Shown here in pieces: positions 1-7,528 of a stretch of DNA of 62,613 nucleotides. Source of the DNA: Desertihabitans aurantiacus (GTDB taxonomy: Bacteria > Actinomycetota > Actinomycetes > Propionibacteriales > Propionibacteriaceae); the NCBI RefSeq assembly GCF_003344635.1, contig NZ_QPKK01000002.1:1-62613 (forward strand), read 5' to 3'. The position numbers were made by a program, and so were the translations under genes. The notes beneath the pieces are model-generated. The model was given only the letters and a program-made list of their open reading frames with translations, searched no databases and was not told where the DNA came from. Positions within the stretch are counted from its first letter, which is position 1; each line of letters begins with the position of its first letter.

Positions 1-628
1 CGCTCGAGGCGCCGTCGATGGCGGCGGACTCGAACAGCTCACGGGGCAGGTCCTGGAAGAAGGCCCGCATGACGATGACGTTGAACGCGTTGATCATCAC
101 CGGGAGGATCAGCGACCAGTAGGAGTCGATCAGCCCGAGCTGGCGCACCACCAGGTAGGTCGGGATCAGACCCGGGGTGAAGAGCACCGCACCGAGCACC
201 AGCAGCGTCATCGGCTTGGCACCGGCCGCCCCGGAGCGGGACAGCCAGTAGGCCAGCCCGGCGGTGGTGGCCAGCGACAGCAGGGTGCCGACCACGGTGA
301 TGAGGATCGAGATGATCATCGCCCGGGTGACGACCCCGCCGCCCAGCACCGCGGTGTAGGAGGACAGGTCGATCGGGCCGGGCCACATCACCATGCCGCC
401 GGCGGCGGCGTTGATGGTCTCCTGGGAGGCCAGCGAGGTGGCGATGATCGACCAGAAGGGGACGATCACCAGCGCGACCGAGATCCCCAGCACGAGGGTC
501 TTGCCGATCTGCACCAGCAGGCTGGGCTTCTCCATCCAGACCGGACGCTTGCGCTCGCCGGTGCGGGTGCTGGCCTTCATCTCGTCGCGCACGGTGTCCG
601 TGCCGATGGTGGACTCCTGCGTGCTCAC
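1..628 (-). CDS. Carbohydrate ABC transporter permease, LplC/MalG type (partial)
   Basis: This is an inner-membrane permease of a sugar ABC importer, cut by the left edge of the window, so its C-terminus is missing. About 209 residues are visible: a cytoplasmic N-terminus of about 40 residues, then hydrophobic segments (for example VLGISVALVIVPFWSIIATS). The EAA-loop sequence LFESAAIDGAS, which contacts the ATPase, lies at the edge. The GTG start overlaps the stop of the upstream permease in a GTGA arrangement, so the two are translationally coupled. In LplABC-type systems the solute-binding protein often follows, which would place it just outside the window. The substrate is unknown. The neighbouring dehydrogenase and isomerase suggest a sugar or polyol derivative. 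Confidence 0.9.
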   Translation of the reverse strand, partial: MSTQESTIGTDTVRDEMKASTRTGERKRPVWMEKPSLLVQIGKTLVLGISVALVIVPFWSIIATSLASQETINAAAGGMVMWPGPIDLSSYTAVLGGGVVTRAMIISILITVVGTLLSLATTAGLAYWLSRSGAAGAKPMTLLVLGAVLFTPGLIPTYLVVRQLGLIDSYWSLILPVMINAFNVIVMRAFFQDLPRELFESAAIDGASS

Positions 629-1626
629 TTCTCGTACACCCCTCTCTCACCGAACACGTGGGCCAGCTTGTTGGCCCCGATCACGAGCAGCACCCCGACG
701 ATCCCCTTGACCAGGCCGACCGCGGCCGAGAGGCCCCAGTCGCCGCCGAGGATGCCGTTGTTGTAGACGTAGGTGTCGAGCACCTCGCTGGCCGGGATGC
801 CGACCGGGCCCTGCTGCAGGATGATCTGCTCGAAGCCGACCGACAGGCTCTGGCCCAGGCGCAGGATCAGCAGCAGGATGAACAGGCCCTTGAGCGCCGG
901 CAGCGTGATGTGCCACAGCCGCTTCCAGGAGTTGGCGCCGTCTACGGCGGCGGCCTCGTACTGCTCCTGGTCGATCCTCGAGATCGCGGCCAGGAAGATG
1001 ATGGTGCCCCAGCCGGCGTCCTTCCAGATCACCTGCGAGGTGAGCAGCGCCTTGAACAGCTCCGGGACGCCGATGATCTCGACGATCGGCAGGTCGTTCT
1101 GCACGAGGAAGGTGTTGAGCATGCCGGCGTTGCCCAGCATCTGCTGGAACAGCGACACCACGATCACCCAGGACAGGAAGTGCGGCAGGTAGAGCACCGA
1201 CTGCAGCACCCGCTTCAGCCGCTCACCGGCGAGGCTGCTGAGCAGCAGCGCCAGCACCAGCGGGATCGGGAAGACCAGCACCGTCTGGATGACCGTCAGC
1301 ACCAGCGTGTTGTAGAGCGCGGTGAGGAACTCGGGGTCGGCCTCCCAGAGGAAGGAGAAGTTCTCCAGCCCCGTCCACTCCGACTCCCCCACGCCCAGGT
1401 AGGGCTGGTAGTCCTGGAAGGCGATGACGTTGCCGATCAGCGGCACGTACTGGAACATCAGCAGCGCCACGGCGCCGGGCAGTCCCAGCAGCACCAGCAG
1501 CCGGTCGCGGGTCCAGCGGTTCGTCCCGCGACGGTGGCGGTCGCCGCGGTCGGCCGGCAGCACCGCGCCCATCGCGCGGGCACGGGGGGTGTCTCGTAAG
1601 CGCTTGCTTGACTGGTCGAGCGCCAT
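625..1626 (-). CDS. Carbohydrate ABC transporter permease, LplB type
   Basis: This is the first permease of the sugar importer, 333 residues with about six membrane segments. It carries the EAA motif EQYEAAAVDGANSWKRLWH, which binds the cytoplasmic ATPase. The start at 1626 gives MALDQSSKRL with an AGGTGA ribosome site just upstream. An in-frame ATG further upstream would run through the palindromic promoter region and is unlikely. The gene overlaps the next permease by four bases. No ATPase gene is nearby, as is usual for actinobacterial sugar importers that share an MsiK-type ATPase; that is inference. A perfect AAGCGCTT palindrome, the core of many LacI-family operators, lies inside codons 7-10 (1598-1605). 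Confidence 0.93.
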   Translation of the reverse strand: MALDQSSKRLRDTPRARAMGAVLPADRGDRHRRGTNRWTRDRLLVLLGLPGAVALLMFQYVPLIGNVIAFQDYQPYLGVGESEWTGLENFSFLWEADPEFLTALYNTLVLTVIQTVLVFPIPLVLALLLSSLAGERLKRVLQSVLYLPHFLSWVIVVSLFQQMLGNAGMLNTFLVQNDLPIVEIIGVPELFKALLTSQVIWKDAGWGTIIFLAAISRIDQEQYEAAAVDGANSWKRLWHITLPALKGLFILLLILRLGQSLSVGFEQIILQQGPVGIPASEVLDTYVYNNGILGGDWGLSAAVGLVKGIVGVLLVIGANKLAHVFGERGVYEK

Positions 1627-1732
1627 GTCGTTCTCACCTGCTTCATCGGAGGTCCGTCGCGTCACGCTGCCCGGAGGCCAGGCCTGCCCGGGGGTCGCGA
1701 CTGCGGCACAGTCAATCCCGGACGCGTGGGAT

Positions 1733-1750
1733 GTGGCAAGCCCTTGCCAC
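1733..1750. promoter_or_regulatory. Inverted repeat, candidate LacI-family operator
   Basis: GTGGCAAGCCCTTGCCAC is a perfect inverted repeat with 8-bp arms and a 2-bp centre, 107 bp upstream of the permease start. The TGGCAA/TTGCCA half-sites recur three times in front of the divergent LacI gene. I infer that this LacI regulator binds here to control the permease genes separately from the two enzyme genes. A second, weaker repeat (GCGGCA-N4-TGCCGC, 1768-1783) lies between it and the isomerase stop. That one could be a hairpin or another site. Confidence 0.5.
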
Positions 1751-1795
1751 AACTTTTTCCGGGGCCGGCGGCAAACGTGCCGCGGGCCCCGGAGG

Positions 1796-2644
1796 TCAGG
1801 CCACCAGCGAGCGGAGGTAGGCCAGGTTGTCGGCGGTGCGCTCGGCCAGCGGGAGCTCGGTGGAGAAGTCCTCCACCGTCACCCAGCCGTCGTAGCCGTG
1901 CTCGGCGAGGGCGGTCAGGTAGGCAGCGACGTCGGCCTGCCCGGCCCTCAGCGTCGCCCACCCGAACTCCCAGTCCACCGTGCCGTCGTCACGGGTGCCG
2001 GTGCTGCGCCACACGCCGTTCTTGACGTGCACGTGCGCCAGGTAGGGGCCCAGCAGCTGGAAGGCCCAGCGGTGGTCCTCCTGGCCCTCGGCGAGCAGGT
2101 TGCCGAGGTCGTGGATGACGCCCACCGCGGCCGGGTCGAGCCCGTCGAGCAGCCGCAGCGCCGAGGAGGCGGACGCGGTGAGCGTGCGGTGGTGCAGCTC
2201 GACCAGCGCCTTGACGCCGTGGGCCGCGGCCCGCTCGGCCACCCAGGCGTAGGCCTCGCGGACCCGGTCGAAGACCTCGGGGTAGGTCTCGTCCGCGCCC
2301 ACCCCGGGCACGCTGACCCGCAGCTGCTTGGCGCCGACCGCCGCGGTGGCGGCGATGACGCGTTCGACGTCCTCGCGGCGGGTGGCCGGGACGTAGGGGC
2401 AGAGCCCGGAGATCTCCAGCCCGGCCTCCTCGCTGACCCGCGCGATCTCCTCGACCGACTCCTCCAGCCCGGTCAGCGGCCAGGTGGCCTGGTTGCCGCG
2501 CCAGAAGCCCGGCTTGCCGTCGGGGCTGCCGGGGTCGTCGACGACCCGCCACTCGATGCCGTCGTAGCCCTGCTCGGCCAGCGTGCGGGCGGCCTCCTCG
2601 GGCGTCCACTCCGGCGTGGAGGCGGTGAAGACGGAGAACCTCAT
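1796..2644 (-). CDS. Sugar phosphate isomerase/epimerase-like TIM-barrel protein
   Basis: This is a 282-residue cytoplasmic protein of the xylose-isomerase-like TIM-barrel (AP endonuclease family 2) superfamily. Members are metal-dependent isomerases, epimerases or dehydratases of sugars and inositols. It opens with MRFSVFTASTPEWTPEEAA and has the family features GYDGIEWRVVD, a central LVELHHRTLT strand with the metal-binding Glu, HDLGNLL, and HVHVKNGVWR near residue 195. The ATG start overlaps the stop of the upstream dehydrogenase (ATGA), so translation is coupled. The pairing with a Gfo/Idh dehydrogenase and sugar permeases is typical of inositol or unusual-sugar pathways. The exact substrate cannot be read from the sequence. 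Confidence 0.88.
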   Translation of the reverse strand: MRFSVFTASTPEWTPEEAARTLAEQGYDGIEWRVVDDPGSPDGKPGFWRGNQATWPLTGLEESVEEIARVSEEAGLEISGLCPYVPATRREDVERVIAATAAVGAKQLRVSVPGVGADETYPEVFDRVREAYAWVAERAAAHGVKALVELHHRTLTASASSALRLLDGLDPAAVGVIHDLGNLLAEGQEDHRWAFQLLGPYLAHVHVKNGVWRSTGTRDDGTVDWEFGWATLRAGQADVAAYLTALAEHGYDGWVTVEDFSTELPLAERTADNLAYLRSLVA

Positions 2645-3840
2645 GCCGGCACCCCCACGGTGGCAGGGGTGGCGCCGGGGACGACCGGCTCCACGTCGTC
2701 GTGACGCCCGTCGAGGACGTCCTGCACCTGGACGGCCTGGCCGAGGGCGGCCGAGACGTAGATCGAGCGCACCAGGGCCTGGGACAGCAGCGCGTCCTCG
2801 GCCCCGACCAGCGGAGCCCGGCCCTCGCTGATCGCCGCGGCGATGTCGTCGTACTGGCGCAGGTGGCCGGCGACGAACTTGTCGGGCTCGTTGCGCGAGC
2901 CGGCGAACTCGTCACCGAGCGCGGCCTCGGCCTGGTTGCCGGTGACCTTGGCAGCGCGCAGGTTGTCGGCGACCTCGCCGTCGCCCACGTGCAGGTAGCG
3001 CAGCTCGTCGTTGTCGATGATCGCCGAGCCGCGGGTGCCGTGCACCTGGACGCGGGTGGTCAGGCCCGGGTAGGCCGCGGTGGTGCAGAAGATGGTCGCC
3101 AGCGCACCGGACTCGAAGCGGACGGTGGCCGTCGCGGTGTCCTCCACCTCGACCCGCTCGTGGGCCAGCTGGGCCACGTGGGCGAAGACCTCGACCGGGC
3201 GGCCGAGGAACCAGCGCAGCAGGTCGACGGTGTGCACGCCCTGGTTCATCACCGCGCCGCCGCCGTCGAGCTCCCAGGTGCCGCGCCAGTCGCCGGAGTC
3301 GTAGTAGCCCTGGCTGCGGTACCACGACATCGAGGCCAGCGCGCTGGTGAGGGTGCCGAAGCCGCCCTCGTCGAGGGTGCGCCGCACCACCACCGCGCCG
3401 GGGTCGAAGCGGTGCTGGCTGATCACCGAGACGACCTGCCCGCGCTCGGCGGCCTCGGCGGCCAGGCGGGTGAAGCGGGCGCTCTTGGAGACGGTGACGT
3501 CGAGCGGCTTCTCGATGACCACGTGCAGGCCACGGGCCAGGGCCTGCTCGGCCTGGTCGACGTGCATCCCGCTCGGGGTGCAGATGGCGGCCAGATCGGC
3601 GCCGCCGGCGGCCAGCGCGGTCTCGAGGTCGGTGTACTCCTGCGGGGCCGTCCCGCCCTCGTCGACGACGGCCTGCGCCACGGCGGCGGCGCGCTCGGCC
3701 ACCGGGTCGACCAGGCCGACCACCTCGAAGGAGGGGTGCCGGGTCAGCACGATGCCGTGGTGCTTGCCGATGACGCCGCAGCCGACGACGAGGACGCGCA
3801 CGGGCCCGGATGTCGGTGTGGGGCTGGAGGTGGTGCTCAT
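2641..3840 (-). CDS. Gfo/Idh/MocA family NAD(P)-dependent oxidoreductase
   Basis: This is a 399-residue soluble dehydrogenase, probably acting on a sugar, inositol or related polyol. The N-terminal Rossmann fold shows VRVLVVGCGVIGKHHG (residues about 16-31). The conserved EKPLDVTVS motif carries the catalytic-region lysine. The C-terminal half has the usual substrate-binding sheet, including GGAVMNQGVHTVDLLRWF, with the family histidine. The ATG at 3840 is preceded by GAGGAG. A longer in-frame extension upstream looks non-coding. It is the first gene of the operon, which runs into the isomerase with a four-base overlap, and it faces the divergent LacI gene. Control by that LacI protein is likely from the half-sites between them. 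Confidence 0.92.
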   Translation of the reverse strand: MSTTSSPTPTSGPVRVLVVGCGVIGKHHGIVLTRHPSFEVVGLVDPVAERAAAVAQAVVDEGGTAPQEYTDLETALAAGGADLAAICTPSGMHVDQAEQALARGLHVVIEKPLDVTVSKSARFTRLAAEAAERGQVVSVISQHRFDPGAVVVRRTLDEGGFGTLTSALASMSWYRSQGYYDSGDWRGTWELDGGGAVMNQGVHTVDLLRWFLGRPVEVFAHVAQLAHERVEVEDTATATVRFESGALATIFCTTAAYPGLTTRVQVHGTRGSAIIDNDELRYLHVGDGEVADNLRAAKVTGNQAEAALGDEFAGSRNEPDKFVAGHLRQYDDIAAAISEGRAPLVGAEDALLSQALVRSIYVSAALGQAVQVQDVLDGRHDDVEPVVPGATPATVGVPA

Positions 3841-3995
3841 GGCAGGGGGACTCCTCAGGAGGTTCTCGGGCGGGGTCCGGCGGAGGCGCCGGATCCGGTC
3901 GGCGGGCGGGTGCCCTGCTCCACGACGGCGTCGGCGGGAACGGGTTCGCTGCCCACGACGGCGTGGCTCATGGTCGTGCAGCGTAGGACCGGTGC

Positions 3996-4049
3996 TGGCA
4001 ACAGCGGAAGAGGTTTGCCAAGAAGTTGCCATGATGGTTCGATCTCGGC
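3996..4049 (+). promoter_or_regulatory. Divergent promoter region with LacI half-sites
   Basis: Three copies of the half-site TGGCAA/TTGCCA lie at 3996-4001, 4015-4020 and 4026-4031. The copy at 4015 would also serve as a -35 box for the LacI gene. It is followed by 17 bases, then TTCGAT (4038-4043), then six bases to the ATG, which fits a leaderless transcript. The arrangement suggests that LacI represses itself and the divergent sugar operon. The half-site matches the perfect palindrome at 1733-1750. Confidence 0.45.
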
Positions 4050-5072
4050 ATGGCGTCCCCAGTCGCGCCGGTCGGCGGCGCCGCGGCCGGGCGCACCACC
4101 CTGGCCGACGTGGCCGCGCGCGCCGGGGTGGCGGTCTCGACGGTGTCGCGCGCGCTGTCGGACCCGGGACGGGTCAACGTGCACACCCGTCACCGGATCG
4201 AGGTGGCCGCCGAGGAGCTGGGCTACCGGCCCTCGCGCCCGCCCCAGCCGCCGGAGGGTGGTGGCGGCACGCGGACCGGGGTGGTCGCCGTCCTGGTGCC
4301 CAACATCAGCGACCCGTTCACCGTCGACCTCATCCGCGGCACCCACCACGAGCTGCGCGCCGCCGGCCGGCACCAGCTGCTGATCGACACCGAGGGATCT
4401 GACGCGCTGGAGGAGGTGCTGCTGACCCGTGCCAAGGACCTCTGCGACGGTGCGGTGCTGGGCATCCCCCGGCTGCCGGACGCACGGATCGACGCGCTGG
4501 AGCGGGCGACGGTGCCGCTGGTGACCATCAACCGCCCCCGGCGGCGGGGCGGCAGCGTGGTCCTCGACACCGCGGCGGGGATGGCCGAGGCGGTGGAGCA
4601 CCTGGTCTCGCTGGGGCACCGCCGACTCGTCTACGTCAGCGGGCCGCGGACGTCCTGGTCGAGCGAGCGACGCTGGCGCAGCATCAGCCGGACGGCCGCC
4701 CGACTCGGCGCGAAGGCGACTCGCACCGGACCGCACCCGCCCTCGCACGCCGCCGGCACGGGTGCCGCGGAGGCGGTGGTCAACCTCGGCGCAACGGGGG
4801 TGATCGCCTTCAACGACATGATCGCGATCAGCATGCTGCAGCGGTTCGCCGAGCGCTCCGTGCGGGTGCCCGAGGACGTCAGCCTGGTGGGGTGCGACGA
4901 CACCTTCATCGGGGCCTGCACCTCCCCCGCCCTGACCACCATCGCCAGCCCGACCGAGCGCGCCGCACGGACGGCGGTGTCGCTGCTGCTCACCGGCGGG
5001 CCCGAGCGACGCTCGGTGGTGCTGCCCACGCACCTGGTGGTGCGGGGCTCGACCGGACCGGTGCGCTCCTGA
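4050..5072 (+). CDS. LacI family transcriptional regulator
   Basis: This is a 340-residue sugar-responsive repressor. The N-terminal HTH is clear: TTLADVAARAGVAVSTVSRA (residues about 16-35), followed by the hinge ending in ELGYRPS. The periplasmic-binding-protein-like effector domain includes VAVLVPNISDPFTVDLIRG, GVIAFNDMIAI and VSLVGCDDTFIG. It is divergent from the dehydrogenase-isomerase-permease operon, which is the usual place for a local regulator. No Shine-Dalgarno sequence precedes the ATG, and the spacing from TTCGAT suggests leaderless translation. Its ligand is probably the imported sugar or an intermediate (inference). Confidence 0.94.
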   Translation: MASPVAPVGGAAAGRTTLADVAARAGVAVSTVSRALSDPGRVNVHTRHRIEVAAEELGYRPSRPPQPPEGGGGTRTGVVAVLVPNISDPFTVDLIRGTHHELRAAGRHQLLIDTEGSDALEEVLLTRAKDLCDGAVLGIPRLPDARIDALERATVPLVTINRPRRRGGSVVLDTAAGMAEAVEHLVSLGHRRLVYVSGPRTSWSSERRWRSISRTAARLGAKATRTGPHPPSHAAGTGAAEAVVNLGATGVIAFNDMIAISMLQRFAERSVRVPEDVSLVGCDDTFIGACTSPALTTIASPTERAARTAVSLLLTGGPERRSVVLPTHLVVRGSTGPVRS

Positions 5073-5173
5073 GCACCCCGACGAGACTCGCGTCCCGGTG
5101 GCGACACCGGGGCGCCTGCGGCCGCGCCGAACGCCTTCCGTGTCGTCCGGAGCGGGCCGGGTACCGGGCCGGG

Positions 5174-5581
5174 GTGACCCAGGACGACGGCGTGAGCCGC
5201 CCCACCTTCTGGCTGATGGTCGTCCCGAGCGTCCTGCTGGCGGCGCTGTTCCTGCTGGCGCCGGGCGCCCTGACCCGCCGGCTCGGGCTGCGGGACCCTC
5301 GCAGCACCACCCTGGCGCGGTGCTTGGGCGTCCGGCAGGTCGCGGTGCTCGCGGCGTTCGTCCGCCGGCCGGCCAGTACCCGGCTGTGGATGTTCGTCGG
5401 TGAGGACGTCATGGACGTGGCCCTGAGCCTGCTGCTCCTGCGCGGGCGGCCTCCGGCACGTGGGGCCCGCCGGGCGGCCCTCGCCGTCGCGGCCGGGCTC
5501 ACCGTGGCCGACCTGCTCATCACCGTCCTGGCTCGCCGGTCCCGCCTGCCGGACGGGGCCCGTCGAGCGCCGCTCCGGTGA
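5174..5581 (+). CDS. Small hydrophobic membrane protein, unknown function
   Basis: This is a 135-residue protein with three or four predicted membrane segments: FWLMVVPSVLLAALFLLAPG near the N-terminus, a central VAVLAAFVRR and DVALSLLLL stretch, and LAVAAGLTVADLLITVLA near the C-terminus. GTG at 5174 is used. A second GTG at 5192 is equally possible. It resembles small actinobacterial membrane proteins of the DUF4267 kind, but I cannot assign a family securely. It follows LacI by about 100 bp on the same strand and is convergent with the next kinase-like gene, 21 bases away. Confidence 0.7.
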   Translation: MTQDDGVSRPTFWLMVVPSVLLAALFLLAPGALTRRLGLRDPRSTTLARCLGVRQVAVLAAFVRRPASTRLWMFVGEDVMDVALSLLLLRGRPPARGARRAALAVAAGLTVADLLITVLARRSRLPDGARRAPLR

Positions 5582-5602
5582 TGACGCTGCGCTGCTGCTA
5601 CC

Positions 5603-6478
5603 TCACACCAGGGCGTCGAGTCGGTCGCGAGCGGTCGTCGGGTCGCCCCAGGTCTCACCACCCGGCACCAGCTCGAGCAGCGGCCACAGGCTCCGCACCG
5701 CGCGGGCCGCGTCGACCAGGCCTGGGTCGGAGGTCCGCATCGCTGCGGCGATCTCGGTGACGACCTCCGCGCCCAGCTCGCCGTGCAGCAGCGCGAGATC
5801 GATGGCGGGGTCGTCGACGCCTACCTCGCCGAGGTCGAGGAGCCCGGTCAGCTCGCCGTCGCCGTCGACCATGAGGTGCTCGACGCGGAGGTCCCGGTGG
5901 CACAGCGTCCGGATCGCTGCGCGACCTTCGAGCCGGTCGACCACGCGCAGCACCCGGTTCCGCAGCTCGGGGCCCAGGCCCACCGTGGTCGCTGCGTGAC
6001 GGAGCTCCGCTGTCGGGTCGTCCCGCCGCACGCCGTGGGCGACGGCGTCCTCGGCGTCCATGCTGTGCAGGCGGTCGAGCAAGGTGGCGATCGTCTGCAC
6101 CATGGGTGAGCCGGGTCGGACGTCCTCCGGACGCAGTGGTGACCCGCCCACGCGCCGCTCGAGGATGGCCGCCGGTAGCCCGTCGACCTCCTCGAGCACC
6201 GTGGCGTCGGCGGGACAGGGCACGCCGCGGCTGCGCAGCTCAGCGAGGAGGGCGACCTCGTGCCGACGACCCCCTCGCCAGGTCCACGGCTCGGGATAGG
6301 ACCGTGACACCCGCATCACCCAGTCCCCATCGCCCGACGCCAGCGCGTAGGTCAGCGTGCTGACGCCCTTCCCGATCAGCACAGGTGCCGTCGTGGTGAT
6401 CACCGGTCTCCGTCGCCGGGCCCGCGCTGCCAGCCGTTCCAGCGCGAGCGGGGACAGGGTGCCGTCCGTCCCGGTCAC
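5603..6478 (-). CDS. APH-fold phosphotransferase family protein
   Basis: This is a 291-residue protein of the aminoglycoside phosphotransferase/choline kinase fold, which transfers phosphate from ATP to small hydroxylated molecules. The catalytic loop reads CHRDLRVEHLM (residues about 193-203). It keeps the catalytic Asp but has His where the metal-binding Asn normally stands. The metal-binding Asp follows in LLDLGEVG (about 213-220). GTG at 6478 is the chosen start and an upstream ATG at 6586 is possible. The substrate is unknown. It is the first of eleven such kinases between 5.6 and 40.5 kb. Confidence 0.85.
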   Translation of the reverse strand: MTGTDGTLSPLALERLAARARRRRPVITTTAPVLIGKGVSTLTYALASGDGDWVMRVSRSYPEPWTWRGGRRHEVALLAELRSRGVPCPADATVLEEVDGLPAAILERRVGGSPLRPEDVRPGSPMVQTIATLLDRLHSMDAEDAVAHGVRRDDPTAELRHAATTVGLGPELRNRVLRVVDRLEGRAAIRTLCHRDLRVEHLMVDGDGELTGLLDLGEVGVDDPAIDLALLHGELGAEVVTEIAAAMRTSDPGLVDAARAVRSLWPLLELVPGGETWGDPTTARDRLDALV

Positions 6479-6621
6479 GACGTCACGCCCAGGACTCCGG
6501 CGGGTGATCTGACACGAGTAGGACGGTACCCACAACGCGCCACCGGGCGATCCCGCGCGCCGGTGGCGAGTCCGGAGCGCCATCACCGGCCGGCTTGTTG
6601 CAGCGGGCGATCATCCGTCTC

Positions 6622-6998
6622 CTAGGTCCAGGTGGCCGAGCCGTACGGTCCGACCGCGACCAGCGTCGCTAGCAACCCCGAGATCTCGCCAGGAGACAGC
6701 TGGAGGCCTCGGCCCGTGCGGCGATGCGGTACCCGCCGCGGCGGCCGGTGACTGCCTCCACCGGGATCCCGGCCTGTCGCAGACGGGTGGTGTCCCGCTC
6801 GATCGTTCGTGGACTGACCCCGACCAGGTCGGCGAGCTGCCCGACGGTGGTGAACTTCGGGTGCCGGGCACGCAGGTGCTCGATCACCGCATGTTGGCGC
6901 TCCACCAACGGGACGACCTGGTGAAGCCGGATACTGCTCGCGCTAGACACATCGGCGAGACTCACACGCAAGGCAGCCCCTCCACCACCCCGACTCAC
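6622..6998 (-). pseudogene. YafY/WYL-type HTH regulator, frameshifted and truncated
   Basis: The first frame encodes a good HTH_11 domain (QLADLVGVSPRTIERDTTRL) followed by the family linker GRRGGYRIAAR, then leaves the family and stops at 6669. A neighbouring frame continues from about 6702 with QLSPGEISGLLATLVAVG and YGSAT, the expected next stretch of this family, and stops at 6622. A one-base loss near 6703-6710 therefore broke the gene. The C-terminal WYL ligand-binding domain (about 200 residues) is absent altogether. The true start is unclear; GTG at 6950 is one option. It cannot act as a normal ligand-sensing regulator, though a short HTH fragment could be made. Confidence 0.75.
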
Positions 6999-7010
6999 AG
7001 ACGAACGTCA
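6993..7010 (-). repeat. 18-bp repeated element, copy F
   Basis: On the minus strand this reads TGACGTTCGTCTGTGAGT. It is one of six related elements between 7.0 and 21.6 kb and the only one on this strand. It lies just upstream of the broken HTH regulator gene and points towards it. Confidence 0.6.
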
Positions 7011-7023
7011 GTGGACGGTTGTC

Positions 7024-7515
7024 CTAGGAGTTGGCCACTGCAGCTCCGGCCACGGCTGGCGGCCGCAGTGGGGCCAGGCTGGACTGTTCGACCAGGGCGG
7101 TGAGAGGGGCAAGTTCCGGGACGGTTTGGGCTTGATCCAGCGCGGACTGGAGTGCGGCGTCGTGGACAGGCCGGGCGCGATCGAGCAGGTTGCTGCCGTC
7201 CTCGGTGAGCTCGGTGTAGATGCCGCGCCGGTCGTCTACACAGATGAACCGGGTGAGGAGGCCGCGCTTCTCCAGCCGTGCGACGAGGCGGGTGGTCGCG
7301 CTGCTGGACAAGGCGGTAGCGCGAGCCACCTGCTGCATCCGCAGGTGGTGGACGACCTGGCGACTGAGCACGTCGAGCACGGTGTACTCGACGACCGACA
7401 GACCTACCTCCTGCTGCAGGGCGGCCTCTAGAGCGGAGTCGACCAGATCATGGAACGCGACCACTGCCCGCCACCCCCGGGCACGCACCTCGACCGCATC
7501 ATCGGGGAAGGCCAC
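7024..7515 (-). CDS. MarR family transcriptional regulator
   Basis: This is a 163-residue winged-helix regulator. The MarR core is visible as LSVVEYTVLDVLSR, then the recognition region SSSATTRLVARLEKRGLLTR and the wing CVDDRRGIYTELTEDG. Family members usually repress oxidoreductase or efflux genes and release DNA on binding phenolic or oxidised ligands. It starts at GTG 7515 with AAGGGG upstream. It lies 14 bases after the Old Yellow Enzyme gene on the same strand, so the two probably form an operon with the regulator second. I infer that it controls this operon in response to an electrophile or quinone. Confidence 0.9.
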   Translation of the reverse strand: MAFPDDAVEVRARGWRAVVAFHDLVDSALEAALQQEVGLSVVEYTVLDVLSRQVVHHLRMQQVARATALSSSATTRLVARLEKRGLLTRFICVDDRRGIYTELTEDGSNLLDRARPVHDAALQSALDQAQTVPELAPLTALVEQSSLAPLRPPAVAGAAVANS

Positions 7516-7528
7516 CGGTAATCCCCTT

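Noticed and set aside
1598-1605. AAGCGCTT palindrome as the main LacI operator
   Set aside because: It is short, lies within coding sequence and does not share the TGGCAA half-site seen at the LacI promoter. The 1733-1750 repeat is the better candidate.
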